Shown: positions 33,285 to 42,494 of the stretch, piece after piece
How positions within the stretch are numbered: the first letter of the stretch is position 1
Layout of the letters: the number at the start of each line of letters is the position of its first letter
Origin: Croceibacterium_B sp963811255
GTDB taxonomy: Bacteria; Pseudomonadota; Alphaproteobacteria; Sphingomonadales; Sphingomonadaceae
NCBI GenBank assembly: GCA_963811255.1
Contig: CAWEQI010000003.1
Span: forward strand, 558,001-622,000
Direction of reading: 5' to 3'
Length of the DNA: 64,000 bases
Translations under genes and position numbers: made by a program
Notes under the pieces: model-generated
Database searches by the model: none
Told to the model about the DNA's origin: nothing
What the model saw: the letters and a program-made list of their open reading frames with translations, nothing else

Positions 33285-33653
33285 AGGGGCATCTCCTGGT
33301 CGGCCGCCGAGTGGAGACGGCCTGTGATGACTTGCGTTTTACCCCGTTGGCCCTGAGCCATCTCTGAACCGGTCGTTATGCCTTCTGTTCAGGTTTGTCG
33401 TCTCCAAGCTGAATATCGGATCGCTCTACCGATGCGCACGACACGTCACGGTTCGCTGGCCGGCCACGCGGCGGCCTTCGGTCCGGGTGACTCGGGCGGT
33501 TTCGCTGGTGCCTTCGGCGGTTCGCCGACGTCGAACGAAATCAGCGCCACCGCCGGCGGCTTTGCGGCGGCCGCGGTTAACCGCCGCTGCACGACAGCGT
33601 TGCCGCCGGCTTTGGTGGAAAGCCGGCCGCCGACGCTTCGTGTGACGGAGGAT
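33285..33653. other. Intergenic region with possible rcnB regulatory repeats
   Basis: 369 bp between rcnB and tRNA-Pro. Open frames crossing it also run through the tRNA and are rejected. The part next to rcnB has four copies of a CTGAA/TTCAG element: CTGAG 33353, CTGAA 33364 (11 bp apart), GTTCAG 33387-33392, and CTGAA 33409. The 33430-33650 part is GC-rich and featureless. Confidence 0.5.
33353..33368 (-). promoter_or_regulatory. Candidate response-regulator site upstream of rcnB
   Basis: On the minus strand TTCAG-N6-CTCAG, a direct repeat with an 11-bp period, 69 bp before the rcnB start. OmpR-type regulators commonly bind pairs of half-sites one helical turn apart. A similar ATTCA-N6-ATTCA pair lies upstream of the PepSY gene of the window's OmpR-type system. 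Confidence 0.35.
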
Positions 33654-33731
<78 letters not shown>

Positions 33732-33805
33732 ACCGGCAATCAGAAATCGGTGATCGGAGATCGGAAGACAAGAACTATTCCGATCTTCGAGCTCCGATCG
33801 CAGGA

Positions 33806-33881
33806 TGGTGGGCCCGGCAGGATTCGAACCTGCGACCTAGCCGTTATGAGCGGCCAGCTCTAACCGCTGAGCTACAGGCCC
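33806..33881 (-). tRNA. tRNA with CAT anticodon, probably tRNA-Ile2
   Basis: 76 nt including CCA. Acceptor GGGCCTG pairs with CGGGCCC, the D arm is AGCTCAGCGGTTAGAGC, the anticodon loop CTCATAA gives CAT, and the T arm is GGTTCGAATCC. The short D loop and GGGCC acceptor resemble ileX-type tRNA-Ile (CAT with lysidine, reading AUA) more than elongator or initiator Met. Isotype assignment is an inference; presence of the tRNA is certain. Confidence 0.9.
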
Positions 33882-33936
33882 GTCCCGCCTTGTGCGAGCG
33901 GCGAGGTAGTCTCCGAGCGGGACGATGGCAAGCGCG

Positions 33937-34932
33937 CTAGCGCTCCACCGCCTGCATGATGTCGTGCACGCTCGTTGGCTTGACGCCGCGCGTCTCGCAA
34001 TAGCCGAGCACGCGGCGCCACCAGTCGTACAGATCGTCGAGATCGTTCTCGCTGCGCACGTACGGTGTGTGGCCGGGGCGCAGCGACGGGCTGTGGAACG
34101 AGAACACCAGCACCGGGAGGCCATCGTCGACGGCGATATCGATGCCGCGGATCGCTTCCTCGACCGTCACCCCTTCGGGGGTGAGCGGAATCCGCTCGAG
34201 CATCCCCAGATACGACAACACTCCCCGCAGCCGCGGCGCGCGCCAGAGCGAGGGATAGAGCCAGTCGCCCTGGCGCCGCAGCATGCCCCAGAACACCGTC
34301 GTCAGCGGCAGCTCCAGCAGCATACGGCCATCGTCGAGCCAATACGGCTCGATCGGATGCCGCCGATAATCGGGGCCGCCGCCTGCGGAGTAATCGAATT
34401 TCGCGCGCGCCGAGCTGTCGATCGCGATTCCCCCTTCGGCCAGCATCGCGGCCGTATGGGGTCCGGTGCCGTAGCGGCCGGCGCGGTAGATCAGCGGGGC
34501 GCTGTCGAACTTGTCCTCGATCATCGCCCGCAGATTGCGGAATTTGGCCGCCTCCAGGTCCGCCGGCAGGTTGCCGGCGAACGAATTGCGCTGGGTCACC
34601 TCCTCGTCGAACGGCGGGTTGACCCACGGGTGGAGCTGCACGCCGATCTCGGCACGCCCTGCGGCGACGGCGGGCTTGAGGATTTCGGCGGCAAGCGAGG
34701 AGGTCGCAACCGGCCAGTCGATCAGGTAAACCGGCACGACGCCAAGCCCCTCGCAGAATTCCTGGAACTTGGCGAGGCGTGGCACATGGTCGAGCCCATG
34801 CCCCTCGCGGACCAGCGGCTTGGTCCAATCGAACTCCTCTTCGGTGTCGACGGTGATAAGGTATCGGCAGCCGAAATCGGGCGCGAAGCGTGCCTTGCGC
34901 CCCGGCGGAGGCGGTTCGGGAATTGCCGTCAT
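33937..34932 (-). CDS. Polysaccharide deacetylase-family protein (WalW-like)
   Basis: 331 residues from the ATG at 34930-34932. A carbohydrate esterase 4-like TIM barrel: Asp29 in TVDTEEEFDW and His101 in VQLHPWVNPPF are the visible catalytic/metal residues, and FSFHSPSLRPG late in the chain matches the second His motif. It lacks a signal peptide. It sits 34 bp downstream of a histidine kinase gene, an arrangement typical for sphingomonads. The substrate is unknown, probably an envelope polysaccharide precursor. Confidence 0.82.
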   Translation of the reverse strand: MTAIPEPPPPGRKARFAPDFGCRYLITVDTEEEFDWTKPLVREGHGLDHVPRLAKFQEFCEGLGVVPVYLIDWPVATSSLAAEILKPAVAAGRAEIGVQLHPWVNPPFDEEVTQRNSFAGNLPADLEAAKFRNLRAMIEDKFDSAPLIYRAGRYGTGPHTAAMLAEGGIAIDSSARAKFDYSAGGGPDYRRHPIEPYWLDDGRMLLELPLTTVFWGMLRRQGDWLYPSLWRAPRLRGVLSYLGMLERIPLTPEGVTVEEAIRGIDIAVDDGLPVLVFSFHSPSLRPGHTPYVRSENDLDDLYDWWRRVLGYCETRGVKPTSVHDIMQAVER

Positions 34933-34966
34933 TGCCGCTCCCACTCGGCGGGCCGTCTGCACACCA

Positions 34967-36631
34967 TCATGCAGCGGCCGGTCTGCCGCCTTCCTCGCCT
35001 TGGCTATGGTCGGGCGCGGCGTCGGTCAAGTGAGGCAGCATCAGGGCCAGCGTTTCTCCGCGGACAACCAGCGATCCCCCGGCGGCCTCGGCTTCGGCGC
35101 GGGCCAACCGCAAGGTAAACCCGGTGCCGAACATCCCCGCGGTCACCGCCGGCGCGTCGCCCTTTGCAGCCGTCGCGAAAAGCTCTTCCTCGGCCGCCAG
35201 GCTGGCGGGCAGCTCGGCTTCGAATTCGATCCCGTCGCGGTCGCCGCGGAGCGACAGTTCGATCGTCTCGCCCGGCGCGAGCGATCCGGCGAGCGAGGCC
35301 AGCAGCCGCCATGCCAGCAGCGCACTGTCGCCTTCGCCGAGCGTCACGGCGAACGATTCACCCCCCGTCAACAGCCGCAGGTGCGCGTTGCGCGGCCGGG
35401 TCACGCCTTCCAGCCGGCGCAAGGTCCGCTCGACCACAAGGCGGAAGTCGCTGCCCTCGGCCGACAGCTGCAAGGCGCCGCCGACCAGCAGGCTGAGACG
35501 GTCGATCTCGTCGAAACCCGCGAGCAAACGCGCCGCGTCGACGCCTACCGCGCCGGCAAGCGCGCGGTAGGCGTTCGGCGCCGGGCCGAACAGCTGGTTC
35601 TGGATGATCTCGGCAAACCCCTGGATCGCTCCGACGGGAGTCCGCAGCTCGTGTAGCACCTGCCGCATGCGATCGCTCGGCGTATCGGCCGACGCGTGTT
35701 CCAAGGTCGCCTGCGGTCGCCGCAACCGCCCGGCATAGCCGCGGAACACGCCGGTTTCGCTCTCGAACTGCGGCGCTGCGTCGATCCGCCAGGTGCCGGC
35801 GACGGGTTCGGCGCCCGGCACGTGCGCCGTTCCTCCCCGCACGATCTGACGCCGGCGGAAGGCCGTCTCGCTGTCGGCGTCGCACAGGCCCTCGCTGCCC
35901 CGGCCCGACAGCCGGAGCCCGATAACCAGCGGGGCAACTCGCCGGTCAGCCCAGTCGACCCGGCCCCTTGCATCGGTGGAGAAGTCGAACGCTTGGAGCG
36001 GTTCGCCTTGGCCGAGGAGCTCCCCGATATCGAGCGGCAGCCGCGGAGCGACGGCTGCGGCGCCCTGGCGCGCCTTCTGGAAAGCTTCGATCCGGCGGAC
36101 GAGCGCGCCGATCCCGCCGTCGGCATCACTCGGGGGTGTCGGGGACGGAGCGGCCGCGACCTCGCGCTCGGCTGGAGCATATGGGGGCTCCGGTTGCGGC
36201 AGCACTAGGTCGTGCACCCCGAGGCGGGCGAGCAGGCCTCGCGCGGCGGCGGGCATGTCGCGGCGATGGCGCAGAAATCCGCGCGCGGTCACCGGCAGCT
36301 CCGGGATTAGCTCAAGCCATTCGCTCTCGCTGAGCCGCGCGGCGGACATCGCCGCGGCGGCGGCTTGCGGCTCGCCTTCGGCGAGGTGGGCGACCAAGCG
36401 AACGTTGCGCAGCCTCAACCCGGGTTCGCGCAGAATGCGAGATTGCTCGGCTGCCGGCAGCGATGCCATGACCTCGTCGAGCCGCTCATAGGCGGCGGAC
36501 ACCTGCGGACCGTTCGCGTCGGGCGGGATGCTGCCGAGCAGGTCGAGCAGCTGGCGGAACTGCGTGCGCGCCGCCCGCTCGCCCGCGGCGCCCGAGCGCA
36601 GGACGGTGGCGAGACGGTCGTCGAACTGCAT
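34967..36631 (-). CDS. Soluble sensor histidine kinase with degenerate ATPase
   Basis: 554 residues, no membrane segment. Residues 1-200 form a helical region with a Pro/Ala linker; a PAS-like block follows; the H-box LHELRTPVGAIQGFAEII has the phospho-acceptor at His327. The ATPase region is weak: no clear N-box asparagine, and the G-box is reduced to GMFGTGFTLRLARAEAEAAGGSL. It could be a poor kinase or mainly a phosphatase or scaffold. Adjacent to the deacetylase gene, with no response regulator beside it. Confidence 0.8.
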   Translation of the reverse strand: MQFDDRLATVLRSGAAGERAARTQFRQLLDLLGSIPPDANGPQVSAAYERLDEVMASLPAAEQSRILREPGLRLRNVRLVAHLAEGEPQAAAAAMSAARLSESEWLELIPELPVTARGFLRHRRDMPAAARGLLARLGVHDLVLPQPEPPYAPAEREVAAAPSPTPPSDADGGIGALVRRIEAFQKARQGAAAVAPRLPLDIGELLGQGEPLQAFDFSTDARGRVDWADRRVAPLVIGLRLSGRGSEGLCDADSETAFRRRQIVRGGTAHVPGAEPVAGTWRIDAAPQFESETGVFRGYAGRLRRPQATLEHASADTPSDRMRQVLHELRTPVGAIQGFAEIIQNQLFGPAPNAYRALAGAVGVDAARLLAGFDEIDRLSLLVGGALQLSAEGSDFRLVVERTLRRLEGVTRPRNAHLRLLTGGESFAVTLGEGDSALLAWRLLASLAGSLAPGETIELSLRGDRDGIEFEAELPASLAAEEELFATAAKGDAPAVTAGMFGTGFTLRLARAEAEAAGGSLVVRGETLALMLPHLTDAAPDHSQGEEGGRPAAA

Positions 36632-36831
36632 CGGCTCTCCGGCAACGAGTCGCGCGCGTGCACCGCACGCGGGCTTGCCCCGGCTCTAGCGGGTTGGCGG
36701 ATCACCGGAATCGAAAGCTGCGCGCCGTTGCAAACCGGGACAATTGCGGGCATAGATAATAATGTTACCTTGAGGCGTCCGCTTTTGTCGCTTAGTTGCA
36801 GTGGCGACCGTGGGGAGGGCTGAGCAGATAG

Positions 36832-37296
36832 ATGGCATCGATGGATTCTATCGACCGGCGTCTTCTCGCCGAACTTCAGGCGGAAGGGCGGATCACCAAC
36901 GTCGACCTGGCCCAGCGCGTCGGGCTAACCGCCCCGCCGTGCCTGCGCCGAGTCCGCGCACTCGAGGACGAGGGCGTGATCAAGGGCTATCACGCCGAAC
37001 TCGACGCCTCCAAGCTCGGTTTCGCCATAACGGTGTTCGCCATGGTCAGCCTGAAGAGCCAGGCCGAGGAAGACCTCCGCGCGTTCGAGGCCCACGTCCA
37101 GACACTGCCCGAAGTGCGTGAATGCCATATGCTCAACGGCGAGATCGACTTCATCCTCAAGATCGTCAGCCAAGATCTGCAGAGCTTTCAGGAACTGCTC
37201 ACCAGGGAGCTGACGCCGGCGCCGAACGTGGCCAGCGTGAAGACCTCGCTGACGATCAGGACGGCGAAGAACGCGCCGGGCGTGCCGCTCGAATAG
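36832..37296 (+). CDS. Lrp/AsnC-family transcriptional regulator
   Basis: 154 residues: N-terminal helix-turn-helix (LDRRLLAELQAEGRITNVDLAQRVGLTAPPCLRRV region, 5-50) and a C-terminal RAM ligand-binding domain. Members sense amino acids as octamers. GGGAGGG at 36812-36818 precedes the ATG at 36832; a second ATG at 36841 is possible. Divergent from the histidine kinase gene and convergent with accC. Confidence 0.93.
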   Translation: MASMDSIDRRLLAELQAEGRITNVDLAQRVGLTAPPCLRRVRALEDEGVIKGYHAELDASKLGFAITVFAMVSLKSQAEEDLRAFEAHVQTLPEVRECHMLNGEIDFILKIVSQDLQSFQELLTRELTPAPNVASVKTSLTIRTAKNAPGVPLE

Positions 37297-37305
37297 CATG
37301 CACGC

Positions 37306-38655
37306 CTATTTGTCCCGCGTCGCCATCCACTCCTCGAGCCATTTGATCGAATAATCGCCGTTGAGGATGTCCGGCTCCTCGAGCAGCGCGCAGTGGAGCG
37401 GGATCGAGGTCTTGACCCCGTCGACCACCATCTCCTCGAGCGCGCGCTTGAGGCGCATGATGCAGCCCTCGCGGGTGCGGCCGTAGACGATCAGCTTGGC
37501 GATCATCGAATCGTAGTACGGCGGAATGCGGTATCCAGCGTAGAGCCCGCTATCGACCCGCACGTGCATCCCGCCGGGCGCGTGGTAGGCGCTGACAAGA
37601 CCGGGCGAGGGGGCGAACGTCCACGGGTCCTCGGCGTTGATGCGGCACTCGATCGCATGGCCCTTGAATTCGATCTCGTCCTGGCTGACCGACAGCGGTC
37701 GTCCGTCGGCGACGCGGATCTGCTCGCGCACCAGGTCCACCCCGGTGATCATCTCGGTCACCGGATGCTCGACCTGCAGGCGGGTGTTCATCTCGATGAA
37801 GTAGAACTCGCCGTTCTCCCACAGGAACTCGATCGTCCCCGCGCCGCGATAGCCCATCTCGGCCATCGCTTTGGCCACGACGCCGCCCATCCGCTGGCGC
37901 TCGGCCGGGGTGATCACCGGCGAGGGCGCTTCCTCGAGCACTTTCTGGTGGCGCCGCTGCAACGAACAGTCCCGCTCGCCGAGGTGGATGGCGTTGCCGT
38001 TGCCGTCGCCGAACACCTGAAACTCGATGTGCCGCGGATTGCCGAGGTACTTCTCGATGTACACCGTGTCGTCGCCGAACGCCGCCTTGGCCTCGTTGCC
38101 GGCCTGCTTCATCAGCGTGTCGAGCTGGTCGGGGCTCTCGCAGACCTTCATCCCGCGCCCGCCGCCGCCGGAGGCCGCCTTGATGATGACCGGATAGCCG
38201 ATGGCCTCGGCGATCTTGGCCGCTTCCTTGGAATCGGACACCGCGCCGTCGGACCCGGGCACCAGCGGCAGCCCCAGGGCGCCGGCGGTGCGCTTGGCCT
38301 CGACCTTGTCGCCCATCGTGCGGATGTGCTCGGGCTTGGGGCCGATCCAGATGATGTCGTGCGCCTCGACGATCTCGGCGAACTGGGCGTTTTCACTAAG
38401 GAAGCCGTAGCCGGGATGGATCGCATCGGCGTGACTGATCTCGGCCGCCGAGATGATGTTGGCGATGTTGAGGTAACTGTCCTTGGCCGGTGGCGGGCCG
38501 ATGCACACCGCATGGTCGGCCAGGCGCACGTGCATCGCGTCGGCGTCGGCGGTCGAATGCACGGCGACGGTCTCGATGCCCATCTCGTGCGCCGCGCGGT
38601 GGATGCGCAGCGCGATCTCGCCGCGGTTGGCAATCAGGATGCGCGATATCGCCAT
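37306..38655 (-). CDS. accC: Acetyl-CoA carboxylase, biotin carboxylase subunit
   Basis: 449 residues, the standard length. It carboxylates biotin on AccB with ATP and bicarbonate, the committed step of fatty-acid synthesis. ATP-grasp motifs are intact: KAASGGGGRGMK glycine-rich loop, EKYL, and EMNTRLQVEHPVTE with catalytic Glu, Asn and Arg. Four bases separate it from accB, with which it forms an operon also containing aroQ. Confidence 0.98.
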   Translation of the reverse strand: MAISRILIANRGEIALRIHRAAHEMGIETVAVHSTADADAMHVRLADHAVCIGPPPAKDSYLNIANIISAAEISHADAIHPGYGFLSENAQFAEIVEAHDIIWIGPKPEHIRTMGDKVEAKRTAGALGLPLVPGSDGAVSDSKEAAKIAEAIGYPVIIKAASGGGGRGMKVCESPDQLDTLMKQAGNEAKAAFGDDTVYIEKYLGNPRHIEFQVFGDGNGNAIHLGERDCSLQRRHQKVLEEAPSPVITPAERQRMGGVVAKAMAEMGYRGAGTIEFLWENGEFYFIEMNTRLQVEHPVTEMITGVDLVREQIRVADGRPLSVSQDEIEFKGHAIECRINAEDPWTFAPSPGLVSAYHAPGGMHVRVDSGLYAGYRIPPYYDSMIAKLIVYGRTREGCIMRLKRALEEMVVDGVKTSIPLHCALLEEPDILNGDYSIKWLEEWMATRDK

Positions 38656-38659
38656 GTGT

Positions 38660-39166
38660 TCAGCCGACGACGATCAGCGGCTGGTCGAACTCGACCGGCT
38701 GGGCGTTCTCGACCAGCACTTGCTTGACCGTGCCGGAAGACGTCGCGGTAATCGGGTTCATCACCTTCATCGCTTCGATGATCAGCAGCGTGTCACCCGC
38801 CTTCACAGGATCGCCGACCTTGACGAAGTCCTCGGCCCCGGGCTCGGGCGCGAGATAGACCGTGCCGACCATCGGCGACTTGATGGCGTTCGCGGTTTCG
38901 GCTGCATCGGCTGCGTCGGCTGGAGCGGCCGCCGGCTGCGCCTGAGGCGTCGGCGCGGGGGCGGGCAAGGACGGGGCGGCGACCTGCGCTGCCGCCGGCG
39001 CAGGCGCAGCCGGCGCCGCGCGCGAGACGCGGACCCGCCGGCCGCCTTCCTCGATTTCGATCTCCGTCAGCGCCGTGTCGGCCAGGATGTCGGCCAACTG
39101 GCGGACCAGCTTCTCGTCGATCGTCATCGCCGGGCCGCGCCCGGCAGGTGCCTTCTTCTCGGCCAT
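38660..39166 (-). CDS. accB: Biotin carboxyl carrier protein of acetyl-CoA carboxylase
   Basis: 168 residues. An N-terminal helical region is followed by an Ala/Pro hinge at about 50-90 and the biotinyl domain with EAMKVMN; Lys134 is the biotinylation site. It carries CO2 from AccC to AccAD. Between aroQ and accC in the usual alphaproteobacterial order. Confidence 0.97.
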   Translation of the reverse strand: MAEKKAPAGRGPAMTIDEKLVRQLADILADTALTEIEIEEGGRRVRVSRAAPAAPAPAAAQVAAPSLPAPAPTPQAQPAAAPADAADAAETANAIKSPMVGTVYLAPEPGAEDFVKVGDPVKAGDTLLIIEAMKVMNPITATSSGTVKQVLVENAQPVEFDQPLIVVG

Positions 39167-39245
39167 GCAAGTCCTCGCAAGGGTCGAACAGGCGCCCGCC
39201 TATGCGTCCGCCGGCGCGCGATGGCAAGGGTGCCGGGCCGATGCT

Positions 39246-39680
39246 CTACAGCGCGGCGGCTTTCTGCAGCGCCACGAGGTAGGAGCGCGCGCCGAGGCCC
39301 TGCACCGTATCGACCGCGGCCATGCCGACATACGAGTGATGCCGGAACGCCTCGCGCTTGCCCGGGTCTGACAGGTGGACCTCGATCACCGGCGTGCGGA
39401 TCGCCTTGATCGCATCGTACAGCGCGATCGAGGTGTGGGTGTAGGCCCCGGCATTGAGCAGCACCGCCTTCGCGCCCTCGGCCTGGGCCTCGTGCAGCCA
39501 GTCGATCAGGTGGCCCTCGTGGTTCGACTGGCGCATGTCGATCGCAAGCCCCAGCTCGCGCGCCCGGTCCTCGAGCATTCCGGCGATGTCGTCGAGCGTG
39601 TCCGAGCCATAGATCTCGGGCTCGCGCAGGCCGAGCAGGTTGAGGTTGGGCCCGTTGAGGACGTAGACGGTGTTGGACAT
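39246..39680 (-). CDS. aroQ: 3-dehydroquinate dehydratase, type II
   Basis: 144 residues, the normal size. It converts 3-dehydroquinate to 3-dehydroshikimate in aromatic amino acid synthesis, as a dodecamer. NGPNLNLLG, catalytic Tyr24 (EIYG) and His102 in EVHLSDPGKRE followed by FRHHS are all present. First gene of the aroQ-accB-accC unit. Confidence 0.97.
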   Translation of the reverse strand: MSNTVYVLNGPNLNLLGLREPEIYGSDTLDDIAGMLEDRARELGLAIDMRQSNHEGHLIDWLHEAQAEGAKAVLLNAGAYTHTSIALYDAIKAIRTPVIEVHLSDPGKREAFRHHSYVGMAAVDTVQGLGARSYLVALQKAAAL

Positions 39681-39914
39681 GCGCGCGCCTTAGCGGGAGC
39701 GGAGGCGGCGGGGAAGCGGAAGGTCTGCTAGCGACCCGCAGCGGACATTCACGGACGCGCTAGCCGTGCGGCGCCGAACAATTGTTAAGTTGCCAGGGTG
39801 ATGGTAAGGACGCGATGGGCAGCACACGACGCCTTACGGGCATCCCCAGCCGATTTTGAGTCGCATGTCATCTGTGGGAGTATCCGAGGGCAATATAAGA
39901 GGCGAGGTCGCAGT

Positions 39915-40412
39915 ATGAGTTCCATCGAGAGGGAACCCCCGTCAGCTGTTCCACAGAAGGAGGAGGTTGTCGCCAACATAGCCGCGCTCGCTGAGCGGGT
40001 GGCGGAGCTCGAAACAAAACTGGCTCAGCAGGAAGGCGCTTCGCTCGGCTTCAGTGACGATAAATTGGCGACCATCGCATCATCCATTTATCGGTCTCGG
40101 CAAATGCGGTCCGACTACTTCGAGGGCTCACTGCTGACCGATCCCGTATGGGACATGCTGCTGCACTTGTTCATCAACAAAATGCGAGGGCGTCGTGTCT
40201 CCACGGCTAGCCTTTCCCTTGCCGCGAACGTGCCTCAGTCGACCGCCCTTCGATGGATGAAGGTGCTGGAGGAGGAACGGCTGCTCCAGCGATCAGCCGC
40301 AAATGAAGATACCCGCTTGGAAGCCGTCGAGATAACTCCCGAGGCCCTTCAGCAGATGCGACGCTTCATCGAGCACAGCGTCACCCGCTTCGATATGCCG
40401 ATCCCAGACTAG
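39915..40412 (+). CDS. MarR-like winged-helix protein
   Basis: 165 residues from the ATG at 39915, preferred because GAGGCGAGG lies upstream; an ATG at 39798 is in frame but unsupported. A short coiled coil (AALAERVAELETKLAQQE) precedes a winged-helix domain (VSTASLSLAANVPQSTALRWMKVLEEERLL, then EAVEITPEAL). Similar proteins are annotated as MarR-like regulators. G+C is lower than in the flanks, suggesting transfer. It is isolated, and the target is unknown. Confidence 0.75.
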   Translation: MSSIEREPPSAVPQKEEVVANIAALAERVAELETKLAQQEGASLGFSDDKLATIASSIYRSRQMRSDYFEGSLLTDPVWDMLLHLFINKMRGRRVSTASLSLAANVPQSTALRWMKVLEEERLLQRSAANEDTRLEAVEITPEALQQMRRFIEHSVTRFDMPIPD

Positions 40413-40452
40413 GCCGTCCCAAAGTGCCTCGGCAAATGCGGCACATCCCCCC

Positions 40453-40866
40453 TCAGCTATCCACCCCCTTGATCTTCCCCCACTGCCGCGCGGCGGTGTA
40501 GCCGAGGTAGCCGGTGCCGAACAGGGCATAGAGCGGCTGGGGCAGGCCGCCCAAGTAGGCGTTCATGCCGCCGGCGATGTCGCGCGCGGTTTCCGGGCGG
40601 AAGGCGGCGAGGACGCCCATCGGGATGGCGCACAGGATCATCACGTACATCACGTAGAGGAAGCTCGGCCGCGCGCGGCTGGTCCACGGGTCCTTCGAAT
40701 TGGCCTCGGCGATGATCGCCGAAAGCTGCGTCTGGACCTGCTGCATCGCTTGCGTGCCGTGCATCTCCAGCAACTGGAGCTTGGCCTTGTCGCGCTCGGC
40801 CGGGTCGGGGATGACTTTGTCGATGATCGAGGCGATCGGGCTGATCAGGGCGTCGAGGATGGGCAT
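40453..40866 (-). CDS. Holin-family (3TM-type) protein
   Basis: 137 residues from the ATG at 40864-40866 (MPILDALISPIASIIDKVIPDPAERDKAK). An N-terminal amphipathic part with QTQLSAIIAEANSKDPWTSRARPS is followed by two to three membrane segments (VMYVMILCAIPMGVLAAF, LYALFGTGYLGYTAARQWGKIKG). This matches the 3TM holin group of phages and gene transfer agents. No endolysin or structural phage gene is nearby, so it is an orphan, possibly co-opted. Confidence 0.75.
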   Translation of the reverse strand: MPILDALISPIASIIDKVIPDPAERDKAKLQLLEMHGTQAMQQVQTQLSAIIAEANSKDPWTSRARPSFLYVMYVMILCAIPMGVLAAFRPETARDIAGGMNAYLGGLPQPLYALFGTGYLGYTAARQWGKIKGVDS

Positions 40867-41024
40867 GGGGCGCTCCGCTGTGGTGGCGATTCGCACCTTG
40901 TATAACCAGATAGGTTCAGATAGGAAAGCAAAAAGTTCCTCAAACGTTCTCCTGTAGCGTTGGCATCGACCGAGCGGAAGCGTAGGAGACCGCTTGCCTC
41001 CGAGTCGCTGGAAAGGGATACGCC

Positions 41025-41867
41025 ATGAAGCTCGCCCGGTTTGAACACGGCGGCCAGACCGCTCTCGGCGTCGTGCGCGACGGCGGCGTGATCGGCCTGC
41101 ACGAGGTCGGCTTCGGCTACGGCGACATGCTCGACCTGATCGCCGCCGGCGGGGAGGTGCTGGACCGCATTCGCGAGCGCACCGCCGCCGAACCGCCGCA
41201 CCACGCGCTCGACGCCGTCCGCCTGCTCGCCCCGCTGCGCCCCGGCAAGTATCTCGCCATCGGCATGAACTACGCCAGGCACGTCGCCGAAATGGGCCAC
41301 GCCGAGCGGCCGCAGCACCAGTACTGGTTCAACAAGCAGACCACCTGCATCAACGGCCCCTACGACCCGATCGAACCCGGCGTCACCGAAATGCTCGACT
41401 ACGAGGTCGAGCTCGGCGTGGTGATCGGGCGCGCGGCTAAAGGCGTGCGGGCGGCCGAGGCGCTCGATCACGTGTTCGGCTACCTCGTCGCCAACGACGT
41501 GTCGGCGCGCGACTGGCAGAAGCATTCGCCGACCTTCACCATGGGCAAGAGCTTCGACACCCACGGCCCGATTGGCCCTTGGATCGTCACCGCCGACGAA
41601 ATCCCCGATCCGCAAAACCTCGCGCTGCGCTGCCTGGTCAACGGCGAGATCCGCCAGCAGAGCAACACGGCGGACATGAGCTTCACCGTCGCCGAGCAGA
41701 TCAAGTACCTCGCGACCGCCTTCACCCTCGAGCCGGGCGACCTGCTCGCCACCGGCACGCCCGAAGGGGTCGGCGCGGCGATGGATCCGCCGCAATTCCT
41801 CAGGTCCGGCGACGTGGTGCGCTGCGAGATCGACGGCATCGGCGCGATCGAGAACCGGGTCGCCTGA
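41025..41867 (+). CDS. Fumarylacetoacetate hydrolase-family protein
   Basis: 280 residues. The FAH superfamily cleaves or decarboxylates beta-diketo acids in aromatic degradation. Metal ligands are in the blocks LDYEVELGVVIG and GYLVANDVSARDWQ, and the catalytic-lid KSFDTHGPIGPW follows, with TGTPEGVGAA near the end. The N-terminal about 60 residues form the smaller domain. No partner catabolic gene is adjacent, so the exact substrate is open (ureidoglycolate lyase and 2-keto-4-pentenoate hydratase types are alternatives). Confidence 0.87.
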   Translation: MKLARFEHGGQTALGVVRDGGVIGLHEVGFGYGDMLDLIAAGGEVLDRIRERTAAEPPHHALDAVRLLAPLRPGKYLAIGMNYARHVAEMGHAERPQHQYWFNKQTTCINGPYDPIEPGVTEMLDYEVELGVVIGRAAKGVRAAEALDHVFGYLVANDVSARDWQKHSPTFTMGKSFDTHGPIGPWIVTADEIPDPQNLALRCLVNGEIRQQSNTADMSFTVAEQIKYLATAFTLEPGDLLATGTPEGVGAAMDPPQFLRSGDVVRCEIDGIGAIENRVA

Positions 41868-41937
41868 TCCGGAAATCTCCCGAGCGTCGGGCGTTGCCGT
41901 TTCGTCTAGCGAGGACCGTGACGAAGGAACCCGGCCG

Positions 41938-42387
41938 ATGGTCGCAACGATGAACGCCGAGATGGTGGTGTGCCCGGCTTGCGGCGCGCTCAACCGCGTG
42001 CCCGGCGAGCGCCTCGCCGCTCACCCCAACTGTGGCAAGTGCGGCAAGCCGCTGTTTAACTCGCACCCGATTTCCGCCGATGCTGCGCTGTTTGAACGTC
42101 TGATCGGCAAAGGCACGCTGCCGGTGCTGGTCGACTTCTGGGCCGAGTGGTGCGGCCCCTGCCGGGCCATGGCGCCCGCGTTCGAAGCCGCTGCGGCCAC
42201 GCTCGAGCCGCAGGTCGTCCTCGCTAAGGTGAACATCGAACAGGCGCAGGCCATTGCCGCCCGCTTCGGCATCGCCTCGATCCCCACGCTGGCGCTGTTC
42301 CGCGGCGGGCGTGAGGTCGCGCGCCAGGCCGGGGCGATGAACGCCGGCGGAATCGTGCAATGGGCGAGGGCGGCGCTCGCGCGATAG
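41938..42387 (+). CDS. trxC: Thioredoxin 2
   Basis: 149 residues. An N-terminal zinc finger of two CxxC pairs (Cys12/15 and Cys32/35) and a thioredoxin fold with WCGPC (Cys72, Cys75) together define TrxC. It reduces protein disulfides in the cytoplasm and is often induced by oxidative stress. The start at 41938 gives a short M-V-A-T-M extension; the ATG at 41950 is an alternative. Confidence 0.93.
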   Translation: MVATMNAEMVVCPACGALNRVPGERLAAHPNCGKCGKPLFNSHPISADAALFERLIGKGTLPVLVDFWAEWCGPCRAMAPAFEAAAATLEPQVVLAKVNIEQAQAIAARFGIASIPTLALFRGGREVARQAGAMNAGGIVQWARAALAR

Positions 42388-42417
42388 GTGAGGCGCACCT
42401 CGGCCGAAATTGCCCAC

Positions 42418-42494
42418 TGGTCGGGACGACTGGATTCGAACCAGCGACCTCCACACCCCCAGTGTGATGCGCTACCAGGCTGCGCTACGTCCCG
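42418..42494 (-). tRNA. tRNA-Pro (GGG)
   Basis: 77 nt with encoded CCA. Acceptor CGGGACG pairs with CGTCCCG; D arm AGCGCAGCCTGGTAGCGC is identical to that of the TGG tRNA; anticodon loop CTGGGGG gives GGG; T arm GGTTCGAATCC. Second proline tRNA of the window. Confidence 0.96.
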
